The notes under the pieces were generated by a model that saw only the letters and a program-made list of their open reading frames with translations, searched no databases and had not been told where the DNA came from. The position numbers were made by a program, and so were the translations under genes. A DNA stretch of 64,000 nt from Scytonema sp045865695 (GTDB lineage Bacteria > Cyanobacteriota > Cyanobacteriia > Cyanobacteriales > Nostocaceae), in the NCBI RefSeq assembly GCF_045865695.1, contig NZ_BAACAP010000255.1, forward strand, positions 196,462 through 260,461. The letters are read 5' to 3'. How positions within the stretch are numbered: the stretch's first letter is position 1; each line of letters opens with the position of its first letter. Of the stretch, positions 1 to 9,500 are shown piece by piece.

Positions 1-30
1 TTTGACTAAATGTTAATGCAACTAAGCAAG

Positions 31-327
31 CTAATTTTCTAAAATATACTTTCCAATAATTTTTTTCAGTTCATCTGGTGCTTCAATAGCTATAGCAGCG
101 CCTAAATCTGGACGCATAACCCACCACCAAGTTAAAGTTTCTAGTTGACTAGGTGGTTCATTATTAGGACACCATTCGATGTAACCTTCGTTAACCCCAA
201 TTAGGTTAGGACACAACATATTAGCTGTCGCTACTCGTTCATCAATTTTTTCAAATTGTATAATATTTTCCCAAGGGACTTCATTGGGAATTGAAGTTAA
301 AATTGATTCTACATCAAAGGTTAGCAT
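31..327 (-). CDS. Putative immunity protein of the adjacent nuclease toxin
   Basis: A 98-residue acidic, soluble protein with no signal peptide or membrane segment and no family I recognise. Its start codon overlaps the stop codon of the preceding gene by one base (TAATG on the minus strand), so the two are almost certainly translationally coupled. Small acidic proteins directly downstream of polymorphic-toxin nuclease domains are usually the cognate immunity proteins. That role is inferred from position, size and charge only; no immunity-family motif was identified. Confidence 0.5.
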   Translation of the reverse strand: MLTFDVESILTSIPNEVPWENIIQFEKIDERVATANMLCPNLIGVNEGYIEWCPNNEPPSQLETLTWWWVMRPDLGAAIAIEAPDELKKIIGKYILEN

Positions 328-737
328 TAAACCGTAACTCCAAAAGCTTTAATAACCCTAATACCAAAGTCTTGCTGTTCTTCAAAACTTTGATTTCCTA
401 TCCATTGTCTAACTGTGATTGTATCTGAACCTGTCAAGTTAGGTTGGATAGAGTTGTAAAAATTTGTAATTTCTTGATGAATTGTATCCTTACCATGTTC
501 TAGTTTAACAAGATTCCCTGTATTATGGATGGCTTGCGCTCCAAATTTTTGTAAATTAGAAGTGGTTTGTCCTACAATATGATGCCAAGCATATCCAGTA
601 CCCGCAGAGCCTATATTTCTCTTAAATTCACTAAATGAGTGAAAGCCTTGCCCTGGTCTTATAGGAGGAATAAATGTTCTTAATGATATTTCCTTCTCTA
701 GTATTTTAGCTATTTCTTGTCTGGTTTCGTCTGTCAC
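327..737 (-). CDS. Orphan polymorphic-toxin-like HNH nuclease domain (WHH type)
   Basis: A 136-residue protein that looks like a free-standing C-terminal toxin domain. Residues 51-55 read WHHIV, followed by IHN (70-72), GNLVKL (74-79) and a further His at 87; this spacing resembles HNH/Endo VII-type nucleases at the ends of Rhs, CDI and other polymorphic toxins. No signal peptide, Rhs repeats or trafficking domain precede it, so it is either a displaced toxin cassette or the remnant of a larger toxin. It is coupled to the immunity-like gene just downstream. DNase or RNase activity is inference. Confidence 0.55.
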   Translation of the reverse strand: MTDETRQEIAKILEKEISLRTFIPPIRPGQGFHSFSEFKRNIGSAGTGYAWHHIVGQTTSNLQKFGAQAIHNTGNLVKLEHGKDTIHQEITNFYNSIQPNLTGSDTITVRQWIGNQSFEEQQDFGIRVIKAFGVTV

Positions 738-820
738 TTCTTTAAGTGTATTATGTTACTGAACTTCATCTTATATTACGTTATTGTTAATAGTCAATTA
801 TTTTTAAAACATAAATATAT

Positions 821-996
821 TTAATATCTTATTTTTTGATTTTTGATTTTTTTTAAAAAATTAACAGTTATTTCGTTGTTAACAAGTATGTTTGTAACAG
901 TTGGTTTATGATTACTTGCCAAAGAGGTTCCTAATTTATCAAGAATTTTTATTGCAGCATCAACTTGCTTTTGCCTTTCTGTCCCAATTCTATGTA
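821..996 (-). pseudogene. C-terminal remnant of a gene cut by the IS5-type element
   Basis: An open stretch encodes about 58 residues beginning near IGTERQKQVDAAIKIL and ending at a stop at 821-823. It runs into the left end of the insertion element at 997. Removing the element and one copy of the TATGTA duplication extends the frame by only about nine codons before a stop, and no start codon is present. The gene was therefore probably already truncated. The family is not recognised. Confidence 0.35.
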
Positions 997-1134
997 GGGC
1001 TTGCTGAAAAAGTCAGAAAACAGCAAGACAAGGATTGATTAGTTACTCAACAAGGTTTTAATATAAGCAGATACTATCTATAAGTAAACGAATGATTATT
1101 TTATATCATAGTAAATTGCGAAAAAGGTGTAGTT

Positions 1135-1727
1135 TTAAAAACTAGACATAAAAAAGCATAAAACAGCCGTGAGAGCTGAGTAGAAAGATTCATTACTAAA
1201 AAAGTAATAGCAATTGCAGGCGCGAGAAGTATGAGCAAGTTTCGTCATCACGCGATTGAGGCTAAATCTTCTTTTCCACTGGCCCTTCGGGTTCGCCACT
1301 TTGGCGGGACGGAAACCGACACCGCCAAGTGGACTCACCATTTCTTGATTCACTTTATTGACTAGCTCGGCACTGATTCTTTCTCGAAAATGTACTAACA
1401 TTGATGCGTCAAAGGGAGGTTCATTACTATAAGATGACATCCCTATGAAGTACTGTAGATAAGGATTTTCTTTAATTTGTTCTACTGTTTCTCGCTTCCC
1501 TTATTCCTAGTTTTTCTTTAATTATTAATGCCCCTAATGCCATCCGAAAAGATTTGGCTCTTTCTCCCATCTGCACAGAGAAAGATGAAGAATATTCCTC
1601 TTCAAATTCTGCCCAGGGAACGAAAGAAGCCATAATTACCCAACGATTATCTTCTGATAACTTGCCCTCGAAGGTCAGTTCAAAGTTTTCAGTTGGGATT
1701 GAAGGAAAGCCCCTGTTTTCGGTACAT
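1135..1727 (-). pseudogene. IS5-family (DUF772-type) transposase, frameshifted and internally deleted
   Basis: Reading from 1727 downward, the N-terminal region is recognisable in three frame segments: an opening MYRKQ, then WAEFEEEYSSSF, then NPYLQYFIGMSSYSNEPPFD followed by MLVHFRERI. This is the InsH/DUF772 N-terminal domain of IS5-type transposases. Frameshifts lie near 1690 and 1485. The DDE catalytic core is missing: residues ending QEMV join, through a palindromic repeat (about 1275-1339), to a short C-terminal tail of IS5 type (RVMTKLAHTSRA). It cannot encode an active enzyme. Confidence 0.75.
1275..1339. repeat. Palindromic dispersed element inside the IS5 transposase remnant
   Basis: This GC-rich imperfect palindrome contains CGGGTTCGCCA and ends in a CTCACC-type motif, unlike the AT-rich surroundings. 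It is read in frame and marks the junction where the transposase core is missing. A related element with CGGGTTCGCA and CTCAC lies in tnpB at about 12036-12091. Confidence 0.5.
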
Positions 1728-1876
1728 GATTACTAACAGCTTACTTGATGCTGTCGATCGCAGTGATGCAAGCATTTTTAGCTATTCTACCCTCCTCTCT
1801 TGCACCTGAATATACTTCTATAGTCTGCGAATCCAGAGACTGTCTCCTTTTTTTCTTTTTCAGCAAGCCCTATGTA

Positions 1877-2545
1877 ATTTTATATTTTTCTTTTCAAGAT
1901 TTTATTATTATCGGTTTAGTAAAACCATAACTTAAAACTTAATTTAGCAGCTAATAAAATATTTGGAATATAATTATTTGGTTACTTCTTAGCTCCCAGC
2001 AGCTTTTGATTTCTCTCCTCTTACCTCTGTGTACTCTGCGCCTCAGCGGTTAAATAAATTACTTTTAAACCTTCTAGGGACAGAGGTTGCAGAGAAAAAA
2101 GATGAGAAATTACCGAACGAGTAGTTCAAAAATCCAATAGGATTCCAAAATGCATTACTCATTATAGCTCTCGCGCTATACCTCACCGTATTTGGGCTTG
2201 CAGGAGCGTTTTTTCCATTTGCGGTATGGAGTTACGAACAACAAAATCTTAAAAAAAACAAACAAAATAGGGATTTCCAGGCAATATTATTGACCATTAA
2301 CTAAGAACTATCAAATTTTTAAGGTTTGTATCTTAAGTCAATCCAAGCGATTGCGGAAATTTATAAATTTGAAATGAAGTTCTGATTGCTGACAAGCTTG
2401 ACACAGATTGAGAACAATGTCACCTGTTCTTTGTGCAATCTAAAATGGAAGAGGTTGAAAGGTACTGTTAGGGCGAACAACGCTGTTTTGTGCGATAAGC
2501 CGTGTACGGCTTGCGCTTCTCGAACGCAAACATCCAGGAGAAAAT
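1877..2545. other. Intergenic region upstream of transaldolase
   Basis: No convincing gene was seen in this AT-rich stretch of about 670 bases. It should contain the talB promoter and leader. A purine-rich CAGGAG just before 2546 is the likely ribosome-binding site of transaldolase. Confidence 0.4.
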
Positions 2546-3730
2546 ATGTCTAAAAACTTACTAGAGCAGTTAAGAGAGTTTACGGTTGTAGTAGCTGACA
2601 CAGGCGACATCCAAGCGATTGAAAAGTTTACGCCGCAAGATGCTACCACGAACCCTTCCCTAATTACTGCTGCAGCACAAATGCCAGAGTATCAGGAAAT
2701 TGTTGACCAGACTTTACTCCAAGCGCAAAAAGATGCAGGACAGGGAGCAAGTCAAAAGGATGTAGCTGCTTTAGCATTCGACCGTTTGGCTGTGTCCTTT
2801 GGTTTGAAAATATTACAAATTATTCCGGGTCGGGTGTCTACAGAAGTTGATGCACGCCTTTCCTACGATACAGAAGCGACTGTTGCTAAAGCACGGGAAT
2901 TAATTGCTCAGTATAAAGCAGCAGGAGTTTCTCGCGATCGCATCCTGATTAAAATTGCCTCTACCTGGGAAGGAATTCGCGCTGCAGAAATTTTGGAAAA
3001 AGAAGGTATTCATTGTAACTTGACCTTGCTGTTTGGACTTCACCAAGCGATCGCTTGTGCGGAAGCTGGGGTCACGTTGATTTCCCCGTTTGTAGGTCGC
3101 ATTCTCGACTGGTACAAAAAAGAAACCGGACGCGATAGTTACCCTTCAGCTGAAGACCCAGGAGTTTTATCTGTAACCAAAATTTACAATTACTACAAAA
3201 AATTTGGTTACAAAACAGAAGTCATGGGAGCTAGTTTCCGCAACATTGGGGAAATTATAGAACTGGCGGGGTGTGACTTGCTAACCATTTCTCCAGCGCT
3301 ATTAGGTGAGTTAAAAGCGACGATAGGAGACTTACCACGCAAACTCGAACCGAGCAAAGCAGCAACATCGGACATTGAAAAAATTCCGATGGACAAAGCT
3401 ACCTTTGACAAGATGCATACAGAAGATCGCATGGCAAACGACAAACTAGATGAAGGGATCAAGGGTTTCACCAAAGCATTAGAAACTTTGGAAACACTCC
3501 TAGCAGAAAGACTGGCTCGTTTGGACGGAAAATCAACCCTCACCCATGCGACTCATGACTTCTTCCACATATACGATCTCAATGGTGATGGCTTCATCAC
3601 CCGTGACGAATGGATGGGTACTGATGCTGTGTTCGATGCGTTAGACACAAATAAAGATGGCAAAATTACACCAGAAGAAATGGGTGCTGGCTTGGGAGCG
3701 ATTATTCAAATGGCAGAAGTTGCAAAATAA
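2546..3730 (+). CDS. tal: Transaldolase with C-terminal EF hands
   Basis: Transaldolase moves a dihydroxyacetone unit between sugar phosphates in the non-oxidative pentose phosphate pathway (cytosol). The TIM-barrel domain covers about residues 1-320 and matches the TalB type; the Schiff-base lysine is K136 in ILIKIASTWEG, and DATTNPS (32-38) is the N-terminal family motif. After residue 330 two EF-hand loops follow, DLNGDGFITRDE (344-355) and DTNKDGKITPEE (367-378), both with intact calcium-binding acids. EF-hand extensions are known in some cyanobacterial transaldolases and suggest calcium control of activity or stability, which is inference. Length is 394 residues against about 317 for E. 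coli TalB. The start has a good CAGGAG site. Confidence 0.95.
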   Translation: MSKNLLEQLREFTVVVADTGDIQAIEKFTPQDATTNPSLITAAAQMPEYQEIVDQTLLQAQKDAGQGASQKDVAALAFDRLAVSFGLKILQIIPGRVSTEVDARLSYDTEATVAKARELIAQYKAAGVSRDRILIKIASTWEGIRAAEILEKEGIHCNLTLLFGLHQAIACAEAGVTLISPFVGRILDWYKKETGRDSYPSAEDPGVLSVTKIYNYYKKFGYKTEVMGASFRNIGEIIELAGCDLLTISPALLGELKATIGDLPRKLEPSKAATSDIEKIPMDKATFDKMHTEDRMANDKLDEGIKGFTKALETLETLLAERLARLDGKSTLTHATHDFFHIYDLNGDGFITRDEWMGTDAVFDALDTNKDGKITPEEMGAGLGAIIQMAEVAK

Positions 3731-3771
3731 ATTACGGTTGGTTTATGTGGCGATCCCGTTAACATAAACTC

Positions 3772-3813
3772 TACCCTGGTAGGGGCGTAAGACTTTGCGC
3801 CTTTACCAGGGTA
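3772..3813. terminator. Hairpin after transaldolase
   Basis: TACCCTGGTA pairs with TACCAGGGTA, and an inner GGCG/CGCC stem closes the hairpin 41 bases after the tal stop codon. There is no clear U-tract, so it may be a dispersed palindrome acting as a transcript end rather than a classical terminator. Confidence 0.45.
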
Positions 3814-3893
3814 AATGTATTTACATTACGTTCCTAAATGTCTGGAAACTGGCTTGAAAAATATTTATCTAAAGTTATTCAAGAGGTTGAAAA

Positions 3894-4079
3894 ATGAAAA
3901 CTGACCAAGAAAGACAAGAATTAATTCAAGATATTATCGTCCTACTTTACCAAGCTTATGACAGTACTCTAGATGAGATTTACGCCTTTTTAAAAAGAAT
4001 CGATGATATAGAAGATGAAGAAGATTTACAAGTAACAGATATACTAATAGAGTCACAACTTTCTTACTCCTGCCCATGA
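3894..4079 (+). CDS. Small acidic protein upstream of a UPF0175/DUF3368 module
   Basis: A 61-residue protein with a strongly acidic middle (DDIEDEEDLQ, 36-45) and no recognised domain. A GAGGTTG purine stretch precedes the ATG. Its last codons overlap the next gene by four bases (ATGA), so it belongs to the same transcript and is translationally coupled to the UPF0175 gene. It may be an extra regulatory member of the toxin-antitoxin module. No function can be assigned from the sequence. Confidence 0.6.
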   Translation: MKTDQERQELIQDIIVLLYQAYDSTLDEIYAFLKRIDDIEDEEDLQVTDILIESQLSYSCP

Positions 4080-4321
4080 GTTTTATCATTTCTGATGAAC
4101 TAGTTCAAGCTTCTGGACTTTCCGAATCAGAACTTTTACAGGAATTAGTGCTGTTGCTGTTTCAGCGTGAGAAAATTACGCTAGGTAGTGCTAGTCGTTT
4201 TTTGGGGATGACCCAACTGGAATTTCAGGCTCTTCTAGCAAAGAAGAATCTTTGTGTTCACTATGATGTGGATGAATTACATGAGGATGTGAAAAATTTG
4301 CAGGAATTGGGGTTGTTGTGA
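4076..4321 (+). CDS. UPF0175 family antitoxin-like protein
   Basis: An 81-residue UPF0175 protein: a short helical DNA-binding-like fold with the typical LLFQREKITLGSASRFLGMT segment (47-66) and a C-terminal YDVDELHEDVKNL. UPF0175 genes commonly precede DUF3368 PIN-like genes and are regarded as antitoxins. The stop overlaps the GTG start of the downstream gene, giving tight coupling. The N-terminus overlaps the upstream 61-residue ORF by ATGA. Confidence 0.85.
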   Translation: MSFIISDELVQASGLSESELLQELVLLLFQREKITLGSASRFLGMTQLEFQALLAKKNLCVHYDVDELHEDVKNLQELGLL

Positions 4322-4821
4322 TTATCGTTAGTGATACTTCACCGCTCGCTAATTTGATTGTGGTTGGTCATGTTGATGTGCTCCCTCAACTATTTGGAGC
4401 AATTGTGATTCCAGATGCGGTTTATCTTGAACTTCTTGCAAATGGTGAAAATCATCCTGTAACCAAGACTGTGATGACGGCTGATTGGTTGAATGTTCGC
4501 TCGGTGAGCAATCAAGCCCAGGTAATGATATTAGAACGTGAACGTAGGCTCGATCCTGGTGAGGCAAATACCATTGTGCTGGCGATTGAGTTGCAGGCAA
4601 CCCAACTACTGATAGATGAGCGTTTGGGACGGACAGAAGCAAAACGACAGGGATTAAGAATTACTGGCATTCTGGGTGTGTTACTTGCTGCAAAACGTCA
4701 AGGTTTAATTCCTGTTGTTCGCCCCGTTCTAGAACGGTTCATTGGTGAAGCAAATTTTCGGATTAGCAATCAACTCTACGATGAAACACTTGCTCTTGCA
4801 GAAGAAGCAAAGACAGATTGA
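4318..4821 (+). CDS. DUF3368 PIN-like nuclease, probable toxin
   Basis: This 167-residue PIN-like protein of the DUF3368 family probably acts as a metal-dependent ribonuclease toxin. Acidic residues expected for metal binding are visible: D6 in SDTSPL, E82 in DPGEAN, and D100/E101 in LLIDERLGR, followed by the family motif GLRITGILGVLLAAK (112-126). It starts with GTG at 4318, overlapping the antitoxin stop (GTGA). Toxin activity is known for PIN relatives; the RNA target is unknown. Confidence 0.85.
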   Translation: MIIVSDTSPLANLIVVGHVDVLPQLFGAIVIPDAVYLELLANGENHPVTKTVMTADWLNVRSVSNQAQVMILERERRLDPGEANTIVLAIELQATQLLIDERLGRTEAKRQGLRITGILGVLLAAKRQGLIPVVRPVLERFIGEANFRISNQLYDETLALAEEAKTD

Positions 4822-4938
4822 TGAGTCCCAAATTCTTACAGTTGCTTGTTTATCATTGTACGCTAGACAGATGTTGGTCAAGCTTAATAATCGCATAATT
4901 TTATCTGTGTCGTCCCTGAAAATTTGGATTTGCTGATT

Positions 4939-6153
4939 ATGAAAATACTGGTACTGAATGCCGGATCTAGCAGCCAAAAGAGTTGTCTGTACGACATTGC
5001 AGGTGATACCTTTCCTCAAGAGCCTCTCAAACCACTCTGGGAAGCAAAAGTAGACTGGACTCACCATCAAGGATTTGCAGAAATTGAGGTTAAGACAGCA
5101 ACGGGAGCAAAACTAGAAGAAGAAATTCCTTCAAACTCCCGATCTGATGTTGTTGCTCATACGATCGATACGCTGTGCAATGGCTCTACCAAAGTGATTA
5201 ATGAGCTTTCAGAAATTAATGTCGTGGGACATCGAGTGGTACATGGTGGAGAAGATTACCGTGAAAGTGTGGTGATTACTGAAGATGTAAAAGGCGCGAT
5301 CGCTCGTCTAGCAACCCTAGCTCCAGCCCATAATCCAGTCAATTTAGAAGGCATACAAGCCATCGAGCAACATTTGGGAGGCATTACCCAAGTCGCAGTT
5401 TTTGATACTGCATTTCACTCTAAAATACCCGATCCGGCTGCAATCTATCCCGGTCCTTATGAATGGGTAGAACAAGGGATTCGTCGCTATGGGTTTCATG
5501 GTATCAGTCATCAGTATTGCACTCAACGTGCGGCTCGCATTCTCAGTCGGGATTTAGCTGAGTTGCGGTTGATTACCTGTCATTTGGGCAATGGTTGCTC
5601 GTTAGCAGCAGTTAAAAATGGTCGCAGTATAGACACAACAATGGGTTTCACGCCCTTAGATGGATTGATGATGGGTAGCCGTTCTGGAGCAGTCGATCCG
5701 GGGATTATCATTTATCTTTTACGGCAATCTGACTACTCTGCTGATAAGTTAGATAATATTTTGAATAAGGCTTCTGGTTTACGTGGAATTTCTGGTATTT
5801 CTGGTGATATGCGACAGATTCGCCAAGAAATTGCTCGAGGAAACTCCCGCGCTCAACTCGCTTTTGATATGTATGTCCATCGATTGCGATCGTACATTGG
5901 CGCAATGCTTGCTAGTTTGGGGGGTTTGGATGCACTGATATTTACTGCAGGTGTTGGTGAAAATAATGCTGAACTCAGGGAAGTCACTTGTGAAGCGTTT
6001 GAATTTTTAGGCTTAAAAATAGATAAAGAAAAGAATCAGCAGAAGCCTGTGGATATGGATGTTTCTACTCCAGATTCAACAGTTAGAGTGCTGGTGATTC
6101 ATACAGAGGAAGATTGGGAAATTGCTCGGGAATGTTGGCGGTTGGTGAAGTAG
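4939..6153 (+). CDS. ackA: Acetate kinase
   Basis: Acetate kinase interconverts acetate plus ATP and acetyl phosphate plus ADP (cytosol, overflow and acetate metabolism). Family motifs are all present: MKILVLNAGSSSQK at the N-terminus, VVHGG, FDTAFH, RRYGFHGISH, CHLGNG, GLMMGSRSG and the adenine-binding GVGENNAE. I place the start at ATG 4939 (404 residues, the usual length) rather than the in-frame TTG at 4924, because the family begins exactly with this MK-LVLN. No pta gene is adjacent; the gene stands alone after the toxin-antitoxin module. Confidence 0.95.
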   Translation: MKILVLNAGSSSQKSCLYDIAGDTFPQEPLKPLWEAKVDWTHHQGFAEIEVKTATGAKLEEEIPSNSRSDVVAHTIDTLCNGSTKVINELSEINVVGHRVVHGGEDYRESVVITEDVKGAIARLATLAPAHNPVNLEGIQAIEQHLGGITQVAVFDTAFHSKIPDPAAIYPGPYEWVEQGIRRYGFHGISHQYCTQRAARILSRDLAELRLITCHLGNGCSLAAVKNGRSIDTTMGFTPLDGLMMGSRSGAVDPGIIIYLLRQSDYSADKLDNILNKASGLRGISGISGDMRQIRQEIARGNSRAQLAFDMYVHRLRSYIGAMLASLGGLDALIFTAGVGENNAELREVTCEAFEFLGLKIDKEKNQQKPVDMDVSTPDSTVRVLVIHTEEDWEIARECWRLVK

Positions 6154-6180
6154 GTTGGGTTGAGGAACGAAACCCAACAT
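6150..6180. repeat. Dispersed palindromic repeat (GTTGGGTT/AACCCAAC)
   Basis: GTTGGGTT and AACCCAAC flank GAGGAACG, making a stem-loop right after the ackA stop. An inverted copy lies at about 15952-15985, and part of it recurs at 16101-16120 inside a HicB-like gene. It may serve as the ackA transcript end. Confidence 0.55.
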
Positions 6181-6567
6181 TCACAGGCATTTGTTGAGTT
6201 TCTCCACGGCGATCCCAACCCACAAAAATTTGAGATTCCTTGTAATATTGAAATAATATTACCCGCCCAATTTATAATTCAACACCGATTGCTTGGATAG
6301 CTTGTCTAATGTTTTGCGCTAAAGGATACGATCGCTCCCCTCTTATTGGAAGTGTGGGATACACGCAATGAGGAGTTAAAGCTTTCACAGCAACGCAAGA
6401 AGAGTTAGATAATGTTGTTGAGACTGCTACACTGTTTTCTCTTTGGATTGTAACATTTTTTAATCAAAAAACTACTATTACCGCAAATATACTGTAGCTA
6501 TCTCAATCTTTATTATTAGAAGCGTTAGCAGGCTAGTTGCTGCACTGTGTTAAGGAGGTGCTGACGG
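6181..6567. other. Intergenic region before the first exoprotein gene
   Basis: No intact gene is seen. The minus strand of about 6281-6460 is open without a start codon and ends like a protein (GERSYPLAQNIRQAIQAIGV); this may be a gene remnant of unknown family. An exceptionally strong ribosome-binding site AAGGAGGTG at about 6551-6559 precedes the next gene. Confidence 0.35.
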
Positions 6568-9500
6568 ATGAAACGAAAGTGGAAACAGTTAGAACTGGTG
6601 ATTTGTTTCACTGTCAGTGGGCTGTTAAGTTTGTGTGTTAATCGCGCTGTTGCTCAAAGCATAACCCTAGATGGCACTTTGGGAACTCCAGAAACTTTGA
6701 CGGGACCAAATTACATCATTCCCCAATCAGCAGGGCAAGCTGTTGGTAACAATTTATTCCACAGTTTTGGTCAGTTTAATCTCAATAGTAATGAAGCGGC
6801 GATTTTTCAAAGTAATCCGAATATTCAAAATATTCTCTCTCGCGTGACAGGTGGTAATCAATCAGTCATTGATGGTTTGATTCGTACACAAAGTAGTGGG
6901 GTCAATCTTTTTTTAATCAATCCCAGTGGGATTATATTTGGAGAGAATGCGCGGTTGGATGTAGGTGGTTCCTTTGTTGCAAGTACGGCGAATGCGCTGC
7001 GATTTGGAAATCTTGGATTTTTTAGTGCTACAGATAAAAATGTTCCTTCGCCTTTGCTGACAATAAATCCTTCGGCTTTTTTGTTTAATCAAATGAATCC
7101 TGCACCAATTGTTAATAACTCAATTGCACCAGCAGGAGCAGATCCAGCAGGCTTTGATGCAGTTGGTTTACGAGTACCAGATGGTAGGAGCTTGTTGCTG
7201 GTGGGTGGCAATGTAAATGTGGATGGTGGGCGATTAAATGCTTATGGTGGGAGAGTTGAATTAGGGGGATTAGCACAAGAGGGAACAGTTGGGCTGAATG
7301 GGGATAGTAATAATTTGAGTTTGAGTTTTCCTGATGGGGTGGCGAGGGGAGATATATTCCTTAGCGATCGAGCAGGTGTATTTGTACCTGGTGCTGGTGG
7401 CGGTAATATTGCAGTTAATGCCCGCAATATAGAAATCTTGGGGAGAAGTGTTCTGAGTGGTGGTATTGGGCAAGGTTTAGGGACACCTAATACTGTCGCT
7501 GGGGATATTACGCTAAATGCTACAGGAAAAATCAAAGTTGCTGATTCTGGGAGCGGGATTCGTAATTTAGTGCGATCGGGTTCAAAAGGCAATGGGGGTA
7601 ATATTACCATTGACGTCGGTTCTTTCTCTTTACAAGATGGTGCTCAACTTACTGCCTCAACTCTTGGAGAGGGGAATGCGGGGAATGTGACATTGCGTGC
7701 AAAAGATGCTGTTTCCCTTTCAGGTAATGCTTACATCTTTAGCATAGTCGGAGCAGGAGGTGTAGGTAAGGGTGGCAATATTGATATCAATGCTGCTTCC
7801 CTCTCATTAATTGATGGCGCTCAACTGCTAACCCTTACTGATATTGCATCTGCTAATCAACCTGCCGCACGAGGAGATGCAGGTAATGTCAATATTAAAG
7901 TGACTGGGAAAGTTGAGATTGCTGGGGAGAAAAACGGTTTATCCAGTGCGATTCTCAGCAGAGTAGAAACTGGGACAGTAGGTAATGGCGGTAGTATTAC
8001 TGTGGATTCCGGTTCCTTTTCGTTACGAGATGGCGCTCAACTTACTGCCTCAACTTTTGGACAGGGGAATGCGGGGAATGTGACATTGCGTGCAAAAGAT
8101 GCTGTTTCCCTTTCAGGTAATGCTTACATCTTCAGCACGGTGGAAGCATCTGGTGTGGGTAAGGGTGGCAATATTGACATCAATGCTACTTCCCTCTCAT
8201 TAATTGATGGCGCTCAACTGGCGAGTACTACTCGTGGTGAATCTGCTAATCAACCTGCCGGACGAGGAGATGCAGGTAATATCAATGTTAAAGTTACAGG
8301 GGAAGTTGAGATTGCAGGGGAGAAAAACGGTTTATTCAGTGGGATCTTCAGCAGTATAGACCCTGGAACAGTTGGCGATGGGGGTGATATTACCATCGAT
8401 TCTGGTTCCTTCTCGTTACGAGATGGCGCTCAACTTACTGCCTCAACTTTTGGAATTGGGAACGCAGGGAGTGTGACAGTGCGTGCAAAAGATGCTATTT
8501 CCCTTGTAGGTAATGCTTACATCTATAGCACAATCGGAGCAGGAGGTGTAGGTAAGGGTGGCAATATCGATATCAATGCTGCCTCAGTGTCATTAACTGA
8601 TGGTGCTGAACTTACTGCCTCAACTTTTGGAATTGGGAATGCGGGGAATGTGACAGTGCTAGCAAAAGATGCTGTTTCCCTTACAAATAACGCTGCCATT
8701 TTCAGCACGGTGGAAGCATCTGGTGTAGGTAAGGGTGGCAATATCGACATCAATGCTACTTCCCTTTCATTAATTGATGGCGCTCAACTGGAGAGTACTA
8801 CTCGTGGTGCATTTGCTAATCAACCAGCAGGACGAGGAGATGCAGGTAATATCAATATTAAAGTGACGGGAAAAGTTGATATTGCAGGGGAGAAAAACGG
8901 TTTTAGCAGTGGGATCTCCAGTTTTGTAGGAGCTGGGACAGTTGGTAATGCAGGTAATATCACTATAAATTCTGCTTCCTTCTCATTACGAGACGGCGCT
9001 CAAGTTATTGCCTTCACTAGTGGAAATGGGAATGCGGGGAGTATTCGCGTCTATGCAAAAGATGCTGTAACTATTTCTGAAACTAGTCAAGAGAGCGGAT
9101 TTTCTAGTGGTATATTTACATTGACTGATTTTAATTCCACAGGTATTGGTGGTGATATTACCGTAAAAACTAATATTTTTCGCATCTCAAGCAGCGCTTT
9201 GTTAGATGCACGCACCTTAAACGATCGCAAGGGTGGTGATATTACGGTGAATGCAAATATTTTTGAAGCAACGAGTGGTGGGCAACTTATTACTACTACT
9301 TCAAGCAATGGGCTTGCAGGTAAAATTACAGTCAACGCTACTGACAGATCCCTTATTAGCGGTAGTGACCCTAATTATAGCGATCGCATTGCTAAATTTC
9401 CTAACAGAGTCGGAAATATTGGTGCAAACAGTGGTTTTTTCGTCAGTTCTTCTGGTTCAGGAATCACAGGAGAAATCGAAATCAACTCACCGAAAATTAC

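Larger units (their letters stand above)
997..1870 (-). mobile_element. Decayed IS5-type insertion sequence with terminal repeats and target duplication
   Basis: The left end (997-1012) reads GGGCTTGCTGAAAAAG and the right end (1855-1870) is its near-exact inverse complement. TATGTA flanks the element on both sides (991-996 and 1871-1876), a target-site duplication. At about 870 bp the element is far shorter than a complete IS of this type, because most of the transposase gene has been deleted. Confidence 0.75.

Noticed and set aside
1554..1930. Plus-strand ORFs in the IS5-type element
   Set aside because: They are antisense to the recognisable transposase remnant or lie in its right flank.
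4349..5070. Minus-strand ORFs opposite the DUF3368 and ackA genes
   Set aside because: They overlap well-supported genes in antisense and show no family features.
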